In this document: piece by piece, positions 1 through 5,948 of the stretch
How positions within the stretch are numbered: the first letter of the stretch is position 1
Layout: the number at the start of each line of letters is the position of its first letter
Origin: Lachnospiraceae bacterium
GTDB taxonomy: Bacteria; Bacillota_A; Clostridia; Lachnospirales; Lachnospiraceae
Reading direction: 5' to 3'
Assembly (NCBI GenBank): GCA_003446335.1
Contig: DMAZ01000098.1
Coordinates: forward strand, 1 to 7,477
Length of the DNA stretch: 7,477 nt
Program-made: the position numbers and the translations under genes
Notes under the pieces: model-generated
What the model was told of the DNA's origin: nothing
What the model saw: the letters and a program-made list of their open reading frames with translations, nothing else
Databases searched by the model: none

Positions 1-78
1 CCGGCCGGTACGGAAGAAATGACAGAGAATCTGAAAAGATTTGCTTCAGAACTTGCCTCGACGGTAAAAAGCGTATAG
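1..78 (+). CDS. C-terminal fragment of an unidentified protein
   Basis: An open frame enters from the left edge and stops at TAG (76-78), giving 25 residues that start PAGTEEMTENLKRF and end ASTVKSV. The fragment is rich in Glu, Thr, Ser and Ala and would form an amphipathic helix. That resembles the ends of many coiled-coil proteins, including chemotaxis receptors, but it is far too short to name. The frame is believable because it reads without interruption and ends just before the next gene, whose putative promoter overlaps this stop codon. No function is assigned. Confidence 0.5.
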   Translation, partial: PAGTEEMTENLKRFASELASTVKSV

Positions 79-81
79 AAT
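53..81 (+). promoter_or_regulatory. Candidate sigma-A-type promoter for the foldase lipoprotein gene
   Basis: TTGCCT (53-58) and TAGAAT (76-81) are separated by 17 bases and match the -35/-10 consensus at 4 of 6 and 5 of 6 positions. Transcription would start near 88, leaving a leader of about 38 bases before the ATG at 127. The site overlaps the end of the preceding gene. A start near 88 would leave almost no leader for the alternative ATG at 91, which fits the choice of 127. This is a pattern match only; read-through from the upstream gene is equally possible. Confidence 0.35.
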
Positions 82-115
82 AGGGATTTGATGGATTTTG
101 AGCCGAAAAAGAAAC

Positions 116-120
116 GGAGA
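116..120 (+). promoter_or_regulatory. Ribosome binding site deciding the lipoprotein start
   Basis: GGAGA lies six bases before the ATG at 127, which is good spacing. The frame is also open from TTG at 88 and ATG at 91, with a weaker AGGG at 82-85 in front. Those starts would add 12 or 13 residues, including a KKKRR cluster, ahead of an otherwise standard lipoprotein signal peptide. The 127 start is preferred for that reason. Confidence 0.6.
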
Positions 121-126
121 ATTGTT

Positions 127-1416
127 ATGAGAAATTTATGGAAGAAGGCCGCGGCAGCATGCCTTACTGCAGTGATGGGGGCATCCCTTCTCGCAGGGTG
201 CGGCAGTAAAGACGCCAAAATAGATGGTACGAAGACCGCTGTTACGATCAATGATGAGAAAGTGAGTCTCGGTGCTGTAAGTTTCCAGACGAGATATCGC
301 CAGGCTTATATGTATCAGCTTTACACTATGTATCTTGGCTCGACACAGATTTTTGACCAGATCGTCGACGAGTCCTCGGAGAAGACGTCCGGTGACCAGC
401 TCAAGGAAGACGTTCTCGACGAGATCGAAGAGCTCGTACTTCTGAAGCAGCATGCCGCAGACTATGATGTCGCTCTGACAGATGAGCAGAAGGATCAGAT
501 CGCGAAGATCGCTCAGGCTTATATTGATGAGAACAGCGAGGAAGTCCGTGCGGAGATCGGTGCATCTGTTGAGGATGTATCCTACCTGCTTGAGCTTCAG
601 ACTATCCGTGACCTTATGAGAGAGCCGATGGCCGCGGATGTGGATACAGAAGTCTCCGACGAGGAGGCTCAGCAGACGACTGTGACCTATATCTCCATCG
701 CCAAGGAAACGGAAGACTCCGCGGAGGCTCCTGCTGACGAGTCTCTTTCCGACGAATCCGTGTCTGAGGAAGCGAAGGCGGAAGCTCTTGACAAGGCCAA
801 TGCGGATATTAAGGCCAAAGCGGAGCAGATCCTTGAGAAGATCAAGGCGGAGAGTGATATTGCAAATGCCGACATGGGCAAGATCGCCGGCGAGGTCGAC
901 GAAGAACTTACGGCAGCATCCGGTCAGTTCACGACAAACGAACCGACGGAGACAACACTCGATGCGGCTATGGTGGAGGCCGCTTCCGGCCTGAAGGACG
1001 GCGAACTCTATGACAAGGTCATTGATACGGATTCCTACTATTATATTGTCCGTCTTGACAAGACTTTTGCCGAGGATGAGACCAATGCCAAGAAAGAGGA
1101 GATCGTAACATCCCGCAAGACAGACGCCTACAATGAACTCGTTGAAAAGTGGAAGAAGGAAGCAACGATCACGGTCGATGAACCGGCGATGGCTACACTT
1201 CTGATCACTGATTCCGCCACCTATATCCTGTCACAGGATGAGTCTGCCGCAGATGAATCCCTCGCGGATGAGGCCGTATCAGACGAGTCTGCCGCAGATG
1301 GATCCTCTGCCGATGAGTCTGCCCTGAACGAGGATAGCTCTGCTGCTTCTTCTGATACTTCTGCTGCAGAAAGCCGGGCGGATACGTCTTCCGCGGATGA
1401 AAGCACAACAAAATAA
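127..1416 (+). CDS. Secreted lipoprotein foldase, PrsA/SurA-like, with histidine-less parvulin region and acidic tail
   Basis: The product has 429 residues and is probably an extracytoplasmic chaperone tethered to the outer face of the membrane. Residues 1-24 form a lipoprotein signal peptide (positive RNLWKK, hydrophobic stretch) with lipobox LLAGC, making Cys25 the lipidated residue. Residues of about 35-175 are helical and match the SurA/PrsA N-terminal chaperone pattern. Residues of about 184-312 follow the strand-helix order of a parvulin (PpiC) domain, ending in GLKDGELYDKV and YYYIVRL. The two histidines usual in active parvulins appear replaced by Tyr188 and Tyr306, so isomerase activity is doubtful. 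An acidic Ser/Asp/Glu insert (about 196-215) interrupts this domain, and residues 371-429 are a low-complexity acidic tail with the same DES motif. The gene has its own terminator and is probably transcribed separately from the ATPase genes. The general family is fairly sure; the exact partner proteins are unknown. Confidence 0.82.
   Translation: MRNLWKKAAAACLTAVMGASLLAGCGSKDAKIDGTKTAVTINDEKVSLGAVSFQTRYRQAYMYQLYTMYLGSTQIFDQIVDESSEKTSGDQLKEDVLDEIEELVLLKQHAADYDVALTDEQKDQIAKIAQAYIDENSEEVRAEIGASVEDVSYLLELQTIRDLMREPMAADVDTEVSDEEAQQTTVTYISIAKETEDSAEAPADESLSDESVSEEAKAEALDKANADIKAKAEQILEKIKAESDIANADMGKIAGEVDEELTAASGQFTTNEPTETTLDAAMVEAASGLKDGELYDKVIDTDSYYYIVRLDKTFAEDETNAKKEEIVTSRKTDAYNELVEKWKKEATITVDEPAMATLLITDSATYILSQDESAADESLADEAVSDESAADGSSADESALNEDSSAASSDTSAAESRADTSSADESTTK
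1237..1413 (+). repeat. Imperfect coding repeats giving the acidic DES-rich tail
   Basis: This is the low-complexity end of the lipoprotein gene, encoding residues 371-429. A 19-base unit at 1237-1255 recurs at 1282-1300 with one mismatch, 15 codons later. A shorter version starts at 1312. The encoded motif is DESAAD or DESxAD. By my count the 59-residue tail has 18 acidic and only 2 basic residues, so it should be disordered. Repeats of this kind can change length by slippage, but the copies here have already diverged at synonymous positions. Confidence 0.7.
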
Positions 1417-1423
1417 GGTGATT

Positions 1424-1452
1424 AAAAAAGTGTCACGTTCGTGGCACTTTTT
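1424..1452 (+). terminator. Rho-independent terminator after the lipoprotein gene
   Basis: GTGTCAC (1430-1436) pairs with GTGGCAC (1441-1447) around the loop GTTC, with one G-T wobble. An A-run (1425-1429) precedes it and a matching T-run (1448-1452) follows, extending the stem to about 12 pairs. It begins eight bases after the TAA of the lipoprotein gene. The A and T runs on both sides mean it could also stop transcription on the opposite strand. It separates the foldase gene from the ATPase operon. Confidence 0.9.
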
Positions 1453-1483
1453 GTTTCAGATATCACAGGAATGTGCAAAGCTC

Positions 1484-1505
1484 AAGGAATAAGGCTTCCT
1501 TTTTT
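1484..1505 (+). terminator. Weak second hairpin with T-run upstream of the ATPase promoter
   Basis: AAGGAA (1484-1489) can pair with TTCCTT (1496-1501) around a six-base loop, followed by further T residues to 1505. The stem is short and AT-rich, so it is marginal as a terminator alone. It could catch transcripts that pass the strong terminator at 1424-1452. It could equally be chance. Confidence 0.25.
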
Positions 1506-1516
1506 GGTAAATTGGC

Positions 1517-1544
1517 TTGAAAAGAATCCCGAGAGCGGTAAAAT
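1517..1544 (+). promoter_or_regulatory. Candidate sigma-A-type promoter of the V/A-ATPase operon
   Basis: TTGAAA (1517-1522) and TAAAAT (1539-1544) each match the consensus at 5 of 6 positions and are 16 bases apart. Transcription would begin near 1551, giving a leader of about 30 bases before the G/H start codon. It lies between the terminator of the previous gene and the first ATPase gene, where a promoter is expected. Nothing resembling an operator or riboswitch is visible in this short interval. Confidence 0.55.
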
Positions 1545-1562
1545 GCAGAGGAGGTTACACAC

Positions 1563-1572
1563 AGGGAGGAGG
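1563..1572 (+). promoter_or_regulatory. Ribosome binding site of the G/H subunit gene
   Basis: AGGGAGGAGG is a very strong Shine-Dalgarno match ending nine bases before ATG 1582. It decides the start, since the same frame is open back to GTG 1441 inside the terminator. A second purine-rich match, GAGGAGGT at 1548-1555, lies just upstream with no start codon at useful distance. It may act as a standby binding site or have no function. Confidence 0.75.
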
Positions 1573-1581
1573 AAAGAACAG

Positions 1582-1896
1582 ATGGACAACTCCGTTATAA
1601 AAAAGCTTGCTGATATCGACAGGGCAGCGCGCTCGATCCTCGCGGATGCAGAGGAGGAGAAAAAGAAGCTGGCAGAGGAGTATCGGGAGCAGACGGAAAA
1701 ATTTGACCGGGAAACGGACCTGGAAAGTGACAGGGAAATTGAGAAAGTCCGGTCGGATCTGGAACGTGAGAAAGCGGCAATAACAGAAAAGAGCGAGGCG
1801 GATCTTGACCACGCGCTCGCTTTCATTGAAAAGAAATACGCCGGGAACGTCGATGTGCGGGCGGACGAGATCGTTGCCCGGATCCTTGAGGCATGA
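1582..1896 (+). CDS. V/A-type ATPase subunit G/H (peripheral stalk)
   Basis: The product has 104 residues, a usual size for this subunit (NtpF in Enterococcus, AhaH in archaea). It is almost entirely charged helix: after a short N-terminal part (MDNSVIKKLADIDRAA), residues of about 10-80 are a continuous Lys/Glu/Arg/Asp-rich stretch with hydrophobic residues at heptad spacing, typical of a coiled coil. The end, VDVRADEIVARILEA, resembles the C-terminal helix that packs on the head in this family. In the known enzymes it pairs with subunit E to form the peripheral stator stalk linking A3B3 to subunit I. It is the first gene of the operon, 37 bases before subunit C. Such coiled coils are weakly diagnostic alone; the position in the operon makes the assignment solid. 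Confidence 0.85.
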   Translation: MDNSVIKKLADIDRAARSILADAEEEKKKLAEEYREQTEKFDRETDLESDREIEKVRSDLEREKAAITEKSEADLDHALAFIEKKYAGNVDVRADEIVARILEA

Positions 1897-1933
1897 TGAT
1901 GCGTAACAGACAGGAAGAAGAAGGACAGCGTCT

Positions 1934-2980
1934 ATGAATAGCTTACTGGCATACAGCGGGGTCAACACGAAGGTCCGCGCCATGCAGAAAAATTTAATAT
2001 CCGAGTCCGGGTATCGGGAAATAGTCTCACTTCCCGGTGTGCAGGCCGTGATTGATTATCTGCGGAAATATCCGTCCTATCAGGAGGAATTCGAGCGGAT
2101 GAAAGATGTGACAATGCACCGCGGTCAAGTGGAATTTCTGCTCGGCAATTCCGTTTACAGAGATTATGCCAAAATATATCATTTCTGTAATGAGGAGCAG
2201 AAGAAGTTCCTGAGACAGTATTCGAGACGATATGAAATCAAGTACATAAAAAAATGCCTGAGTTTTGCTTATGTCGGAAAGAGACCGGATCCGAACGTTT
2301 ATCTGTACAGATGGTTCTATGATAAATATACCTCAATTGACATGCACGCACTGTACGAGGCCGATACCATAGAGGCAACGATCGCGGCGCTGTCAGGGAC
2401 AGAATATTATTCCGTTCTTATGAAGGTACATGAGATCCCGGGTGCGCAGCTTTTCGACTATGAAACGGCCCTCGATATGTATCATTTCAGGACGATGTGG
2501 AAGAACAGGAAAAAACTTTTCTCGAAGGAAAACTGTGAAGTGATCAGCGATGGCTTCGGAACGAAATTCGATCTTCTTAATATATGGTACATTCACCGTG
2601 CACGCCATATATTCCGCCTGTCCGAGGCGGACACATACGCGCTGACCATACCGATCCTTTATAAGCTGAAGAACCGGGACGTAAGGGACATGGTGGAGGC
2701 GGAGTCGGAGGAGGCTTTCCACGCGGTCCTCATGAGGACCTGGTACGGGCGGCGGTACGCGGATTTCGATCCGAGGAGCCTCGGTGATCTTTACGAATAT
2801 GTGGGACGCCGCGTGCTCTGTAAAGATGCGAAAAAGTATCCGAATTCTATTGCGGTCATGTATCACTACCTTTACATAAAGGAGGTCCAGGACGCCGCGC
2901 TGACGGCTGCGGTCGAGTGTGTGCGGTATGGACTTCCGCCGGAGGAAGCGATGCGGAACATCTCGGCGATGGTGCTGTAA
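1934..2980 (+). CDS. V/A-type ATPase subunit C (ring-to-shaft adaptor)
   Basis: The product has 348 residues, in the normal range for the C/AC39 (subunit d) family. The start MNSLLAYSGVNTKVRAMQ has the family's YxxxNxxVRxM pattern near the N-terminus, and the rest is helical with many aromatic and charged residues and no membrane segment. In this family the funnel-shaped protein sits on the membrane ring and receives the central shaft formed by D and F, so it transmits rotation. AAGGA at 1921-1925 is eight bases before the start. The gene lies between G/H and I. An 87-base spacer containing an imperfect hairpin follows it. Subunit C sequences diverge strongly, so assignment rests on the N-terminal pattern, length and context together. 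Confidence 0.9.
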   Translation: MNSLLAYSGVNTKVRAMQKNLISESGYREIVSLPGVQAVIDYLRKYPSYQEEFERMKDVTMHRGQVEFLLGNSVYRDYAKIYHFCNEEQKKFLRQYSRRYEIKYIKKCLSFAYVGKRPDPNVYLYRWFYDKYTSIDMHALYEADTIEATIAALSGTEYYSVLMKVHEIPGAQLFDYETALDMYHFRTMWKNRKKLFSKENCEVISDGFGTKFDLLNIWYIHRARHIFRLSEADTYALTIPILYKLKNRDVRDMVEAESEEAFHAVLMRTWYGRRYADFDPRSLGDLYEYVGRRVLCKDAKKYPNSIAVMYHYLYIKEVQDAALTAAVECVRYGLPPEEAMRNISAMVL

Positions 2981-2990
2981 AACATTTTTA

Positions 2991-3035
2991 ACTTCCTGGC
3001 ATGAACAGACTGTCCGGGGATGACATGCGGGAAGT
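2991..3035 (+). other. Intercistronic imperfect hairpin between subunits C and I
   Basis: ACTTCC (2991-2996) pairs with GGAAGT (3030-3035), and GCATG (2999-3003) with CATGC (3024-3028), giving 11 pairs with a small internal loop (TG against G) and a 20-base apical loop. No T-run follows, so this is not a standard terminator. It ends 21 bases before the ribosome binding site of subunit I. In RNA it could act as a processing or stability element affecting the ratio of upstream to downstream subunits; that role is inference. Confidence 0.45.
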
Positions 3036-3067
3036 CTGAGTAAACTTATAATTACCGGAGGAAAATT

Positions 3068-5041
3068 ATGATTGTAAAGATGAAATTCGTAAGCCTCACG
3101 GGTCCGAAGGACGACATCGACCGGATGGTCGACAAGTACCTGTCAAAGTATGAAATTCATCTGGAGAACGCTATGAGCGAGCTTTCGGATGTCGGGGACC
3201 TGAGACCTTACGTACAGACCAATCCTTACCGGGAATTGCTTGCGAAGGTCAATTCCTACTGTGGGATGGTCGATCAGGTCACGGCGGTCCCTGCGGACGC
3301 GCTTCCCCTCGAGGAGGCGGTGGAGCTTATCAGGAGCCTGGACGAGCAGCTGACCGTTCTGGATGAGCAGAAAGCGGACCTGGAAAAAGAGCAGGTCAGA
3401 TATAATCAGCTGCTTGCCAATATACGTCCGTATGCGGAGATCATAGATGATATTGACGATATTCTGGCTTTCCGTTTTATCAGATTCCGATTCGGCAGGA
3501 TCCCTAAAATGTACCTGCACAGGTTCAAGGAGTATATGTATGACAGTTTCGATACGATCCTGCAGGAATGCGGTGAGGACGACGAATATGTCTACTGCGT
3601 ATACTTTGCTCCGCATCTGGAAATGCATCGGATAGAGGCTGTCTTTTCCTCCATGCATTTTGAGAGACTGTTCATCCCGGACGAGTATCGGGATGATCCG
3701 ATGGAAGCTTTCAGAAAGCTGTCTGAAAAGAAGGCGGATATCGACGAGGAAATCGCGGAGATAGACGCCGCGATGAAGAAGATCCTGATCCAGAGGGCAC
3801 CGACTCTGTTCGGAGCCCAGAAGAAACTGGAATCTCTTTCGCGCAATTTTGACGTACGGAAAATGGCAGCCGTCACGGAAAATGCCCATGACCAGTTCTA
3901 CATTGTGTGCGGATGGATGGCTGAGGAAGAATTTGAAAAGCTTCGTCTTGAGACGAAGAATGATGAGAAAGTTGTGCTCATGGTCCAGGACAATGACCGG
4001 CAGGTCCGCACAAAACCTCCGACAAAGCTCAGAAATCCGAAGCTGGTCCGGCCATATGAGATGTATGTCAAAATGTACGGTCTGCCCAACTACAGGGAGA
4101 TGGATCCGACCATCCTGGTCGCTTTGACGTACTCTTTTATTTTCGGAATCATGTACGGCGACGTCGGACAGGGTCTGTGCCTCATGATCGGGGGATTTCT
4201 GCTCTATCGGTTCAAACATTCCGATCTGGCAGGGATCATCTCTCTGGCAGGTGTGTTCTCCACGATTTTCGGATTCATGTTCGGCAGCGTCTTCGGGTTC
4301 GAGGATATCATAAAGCCTCTCTGGCTGGATCCGAGGCATGACATGATCACCCTTCCGGGTGTCGGAAATATCAATACGATCCTCGTCTGTGCGATCGTGT
4401 TCGGTATGTTCCTGACGATCCTCACGATGATTCTTCACATCCGGAATTACCTGAAGGAACGGAACACTGAAGAAGCCTTCTTCAGTACCAATTCCGTTGC
4501 CGGCCTGATCTTCTATGCGACGGTCGTCTTTGAGATCATTATGGTGTTCTCGGGCCATGCGGTCCCGGCAGCCAGAGTGTTCGAGGTGATCATCATCCTC
4601 TCTGTCCTTGTCATGTTCCTTAAGGAGCCTCTCGCGAAGCTCGTGGACACAGGGAAGAAGAAAGGAAAAGGCAGCGGGGACGGACAGAAGGAGGAGGCGG
4701 CCGAAGGCGGAATCGCCATGTTCATCGTTCAGGGATTTTTTGAGCTCTTCGAGGTCATGCTTTCCTACTTCTCCAACACCCTGTCCTTTGTGCGTGTGGG
4801 CGCGTTCGCCGTCAGCCACGCGGCTATGATGAGCGTCGTGCTGATGCTTGCGGGGGCGGAGAACGGGGGGTCTCCCAACTGGATCGTTATTGTTCTCGGC
4901 AATATCTTCGTCATGGGAATCGAGGGACTGATCGTCGGTATTCAGGTGCTCCGTCTGGAGTTCTACGAGCTGTTCTCCAGATATTACAGGGGAGACGGAA
5001 AGCCGTTCGTTTCATCATTCGGAAGTCCGGCCAATAAATAA
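3068..5041 (+). CDS. V/A-type ATPase subunit I (membrane stator, a-subunit homologue)
   Basis: The product has 657 residues, standard for this subunit (NtpI). The cytoplasmic half (about 1-345) has two coiled-coil stretches (about 82-118 and 212-258) forming the arm that contacts the peripheral stalks. The family signature follows: PYEMYVKMYGLP, DPT and FGIMYGDVGQG (359-369). The C-terminal half has about seven to eight membrane helices, with a Lys/Gly/Glu-rich loop at about 529-547. Arg576 in SFVRVGAF and Arg629 in QVLRLEF match the two conserved arginines known to face the ring glutamate and permit ion exchange. The protein forms the two half-channels with the K ring. GGAGG at 3057-3061 is six bases before the ATG. 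No truncation or frameshift is visible. Confidence 0.97.
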   Translation: MIVKMKFVSLTGPKDDIDRMVDKYLSKYEIHLENAMSELSDVGDLRPYVQTNPYRELLAKVNSYCGMVDQVTAVPADALPLEEAVELIRSLDEQLTVLDEQKADLEKEQVRYNQLLANIRPYAEIIDDIDDILAFRFIRFRFGRIPKMYLHRFKEYMYDSFDTILQECGEDDEYVYCVYFAPHLEMHRIEAVFSSMHFERLFIPDEYRDDPMEAFRKLSEKKADIDEEIAEIDAAMKKILIQRAPTLFGAQKKLESLSRNFDVRKMAAVTENAHDQFYIVCGWMAEEEFEKLRLETKNDEKVVLMVQDNDRQVRTKPPTKLRNPKLVRPYEMYVKMYGLPNYREMDPTILVALTYSFIFGIMYGDVGQGLCLMIGGFLLYRFKHSDLAGIISLAGVFSTIFGFMFGSVFGFEDIIKPLWLDPRHDMITLPGVGNINTILVCAIVFGMFLTILTMILHIRNYLKERNTEEAFFSTNSVAGLIFYATVVFEIIMVFSGHAVPAARVFEVIIILSVLVMFLKEPLAKLVDTGKKKGKGSGDGQKEEAAEGGIAMFIVQGFFELFEVMLSYFSNTLSFVRVGAFAVSHAAMMSVVLMLAGAENGGSPNWIVIVLGNIFVMGIEGLIVGIQVLRLEFYELFSRYYRGDGKPFVSSFGSPANK

Positions 5042-5066
5042 GAAAGCGGAAAAAACAGATAAAAAC

Positions 5067-5074
5067 AAGGAGGT
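5067..5074 (+). promoter_or_regulatory. Near-perfect ribosome binding site of the K subunit gene
   Basis: AAGGAGGT lies seven bases before ATG 5082. It is among the best Shine-Dalgarno matches in the operon, which fits the need for many copies of the ring subunit per complex. No promoter is visible in the 40-base gap after subunit I. Confidence 0.75.
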
Positions 5075-5081
5075 CATCATC

Positions 5082-5522
5082 ATGACACTGGCAACAGAAA
5101 TTTTAGTAGTCGTCGCACTCATCCTCAGCATCATCCTTCCGGGACTCTATTTCCTTCTCGGCGAGAGGAGCCGCGGCCGTTTCCGCGGTGCGCTGGCAGT
5201 GAACTGTTTTCTCTTTTTCGGTATTCTTCTCATCTCTTCCGTCGTCCTTCTGACGGGATCCGCATCTGTGTTCGCGGCTGAAGGTGCTCAGGCGGGATCC
5301 GGGCTCAAGGAGGGTCTCGGCTATATCGCGGCGGCACTCTCCACGGGGATCTCCTGCCTCGGCGGCGGTATCGCGGTAGCCTCTGCTGCCTCCGCAGCTC
5401 TCGGCGCGATCAGTGAGGATCAGTCGATCCTCGGTAAATCTCTGATTTTCGTTGGTCTGGCGGAAGGTGTGTGCCTCTACGGACTTATTATTTCCTTCAT
5501 GATCATCGGTCAGCTCGGCTGA
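5082..5522 (+). CDS. V/A-type ATPase subunit K (membrane ring proteolipid)
   Basis: The product has 146 residues with four predicted membrane helices: about 5-27, 37-65, 78-111 and 119-145. The second hairpin is canonical: a glycine/alanine-rich helix (GGGIAVASAASAALGAISED) and a helix with LAEGVCLYGLIISF, in which Glu128 is the ion-binding carboxylate. The first hairpin lacks the Gly-rich repeat and any membrane carboxylate, so it is not an obvious duplicate of the second. Its basic loop RSRGRFRG (30-37) should face the cytoplasm, and SVFA-AEG at 62-68 resembles a signal peptidase site. By my alignment to Enterococcus hirae NtpK from memory, the sodium ligand Gln110 corresponds to Val99, which argues for proton use. 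The ring rotates against subunit I. The family is certain; maturation and ion are inferred. Confidence 0.93.
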   Translation: MTLATEILVVVALILSIILPGLYFLLGERSRGRFRGALAVNCFLFFGILLISSVVLLTGSASVFAAEGAQAGSGLKEGLGYIAAALSTGISCLGGGIAVASAASAALGAISEDQSILGKSLIFVGLAEGVCLYGLIISFMIIGQLG

Positions 5523-5555
5523 TCCTTATGGCGGGCACGTACGATCGGGAAGGTG

Positions 5556-5596
5556 CCGCGCACTTTGCACGGCGCGGAAAGAGCGCTTCGGCGTTC
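5556..5596 (+). other. Paired hairpins in the K-F intercistronic region
   Basis: CCGCGC (5556-5561) pairs with GCGCGG (5572-5577) around a ten-base loop. Then GAGCGC (5581-5586) pairs with GCGTTC (5591-5596), with one G-T wobble, around the loop TTCG closed by C-G, the exceptionally stable UUCG tetraloop. No T-run follows, so simple termination is unlikely. The 117-base K-F spacer is the longest in the operon within this window. Stable structure after the proteolipid gene could protect the upstream transcript from 3' decay and raise K output; this is inference. Confidence 0.5.
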
Positions 5597-5639
5597 CCGG
5601 CCTGCCCGACGGATACAGATAAGAAAAGAGACAGATATT

Positions 5640-5948
5640 ATGAAAATGTATCTAATCAGCGATAACATCGACACCCTGACCGGCATGCGCCTGGCGGGCG
5701 TCCCCGGTGTCGTCGTACATGAAAAGAATGAGCTCAAGGAAGCGCTGGAGACTGCATTTGCGGATCCGGACATCGGGATCATCCTGCTGACCGAGAAGTT
5801 CGGAAGAGATTTTCCCGATTATGTCAATTCCGTAAAGCTTAGGACCGGCATGCCGCTCATTATCGATATTCCGGATCGCCACGGCTCCGGCCGCAGACCG
5901 GATTTCATAACCGCATACGTCAATGAGGCGATAGGATTAAAACTATGA
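5640..5948 (+). CDS. V/A-type ATPase subunit F (central shaft)
   Basis: The product has 102 residues, the usual size of this small soluble subunit (NtpG in Enterococcus). The N-terminal MYLISDNIDTLTGMRLAGV carries the family pattern of a beta strand, Asp, then GxRLAGV. GIILLTEKFGRDF and MPLIIDIPD follow as the later strands of the Rossmann-like fold. It binds subunit D in the central rotor and is known in relatives to influence ATP hydrolysis. The start at 5640 is chosen because the family begins here; the frame is open further upstream (from 5553), but that extension runs through the hairpin region and has no family match. The ribosome binding site is weak (AAAAGAG), unlike the other genes in the operon. 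The stop overlaps the start of E by four bases (ATGA). Confidence 0.93.
   Translation: MKMYLISDNIDTLTGMRLAGVPGVVVHEKNELKEALETAFADPDIGIILLTEKFGRDFPDYVNSVKLRTGMPLIIDIPDRHGSGRRPDFITAYVNEAIGLKL

Noticed and set aside
88..126. Longer lipoprotein start at TTG 88 or ATG 91
   Set aside because: It would put 12-13 residues including KKKRR before a complete lipoprotein signal peptide. ATG 127 has its own well-spaced GGAGA, and the candidate promoter would start transcription near 88.
1441..1581. N-terminal extension of the G/H subunit from GTG 1441
   Set aside because: The GTG lies in the terminator stem, there is no ribosome site, and the added 47 residues are unlike the family. ATG 1582 has a strong site and gives the normal length.
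3047..3052. Perfect TATAAT before subunit I, a possible internal promoter
   Set aside because: There is no -35 match at 16-18 bases and no TG extension. Transcription would start about 3059, inside the ribosome binding site, leaving the message without it.
3143..4819. Long open frame of 558 codons on the minus strand opposite subunit I
   Set aside because: It lies antisense to a certain, fully conserved gene. Its translation is rich in His, Arg, Asp and Gln without domain patterns, as expected from the reverse complement of biased codons, and no ribosome site is convincing.
5553..5639. Extended start of subunit F at 5553
   Set aside because: The extension encodes an Arg-rich segment through the hairpin region with no family match. 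The conserved F N-terminus begins at 5640.
5471..5665. Small open frame overlapping the end of K and the K-F spacer
   Set aside because: It runs out of frame through K, has no ribosome site, and its Arg/Ala-rich translation reflects GC-rich spacer sequence.
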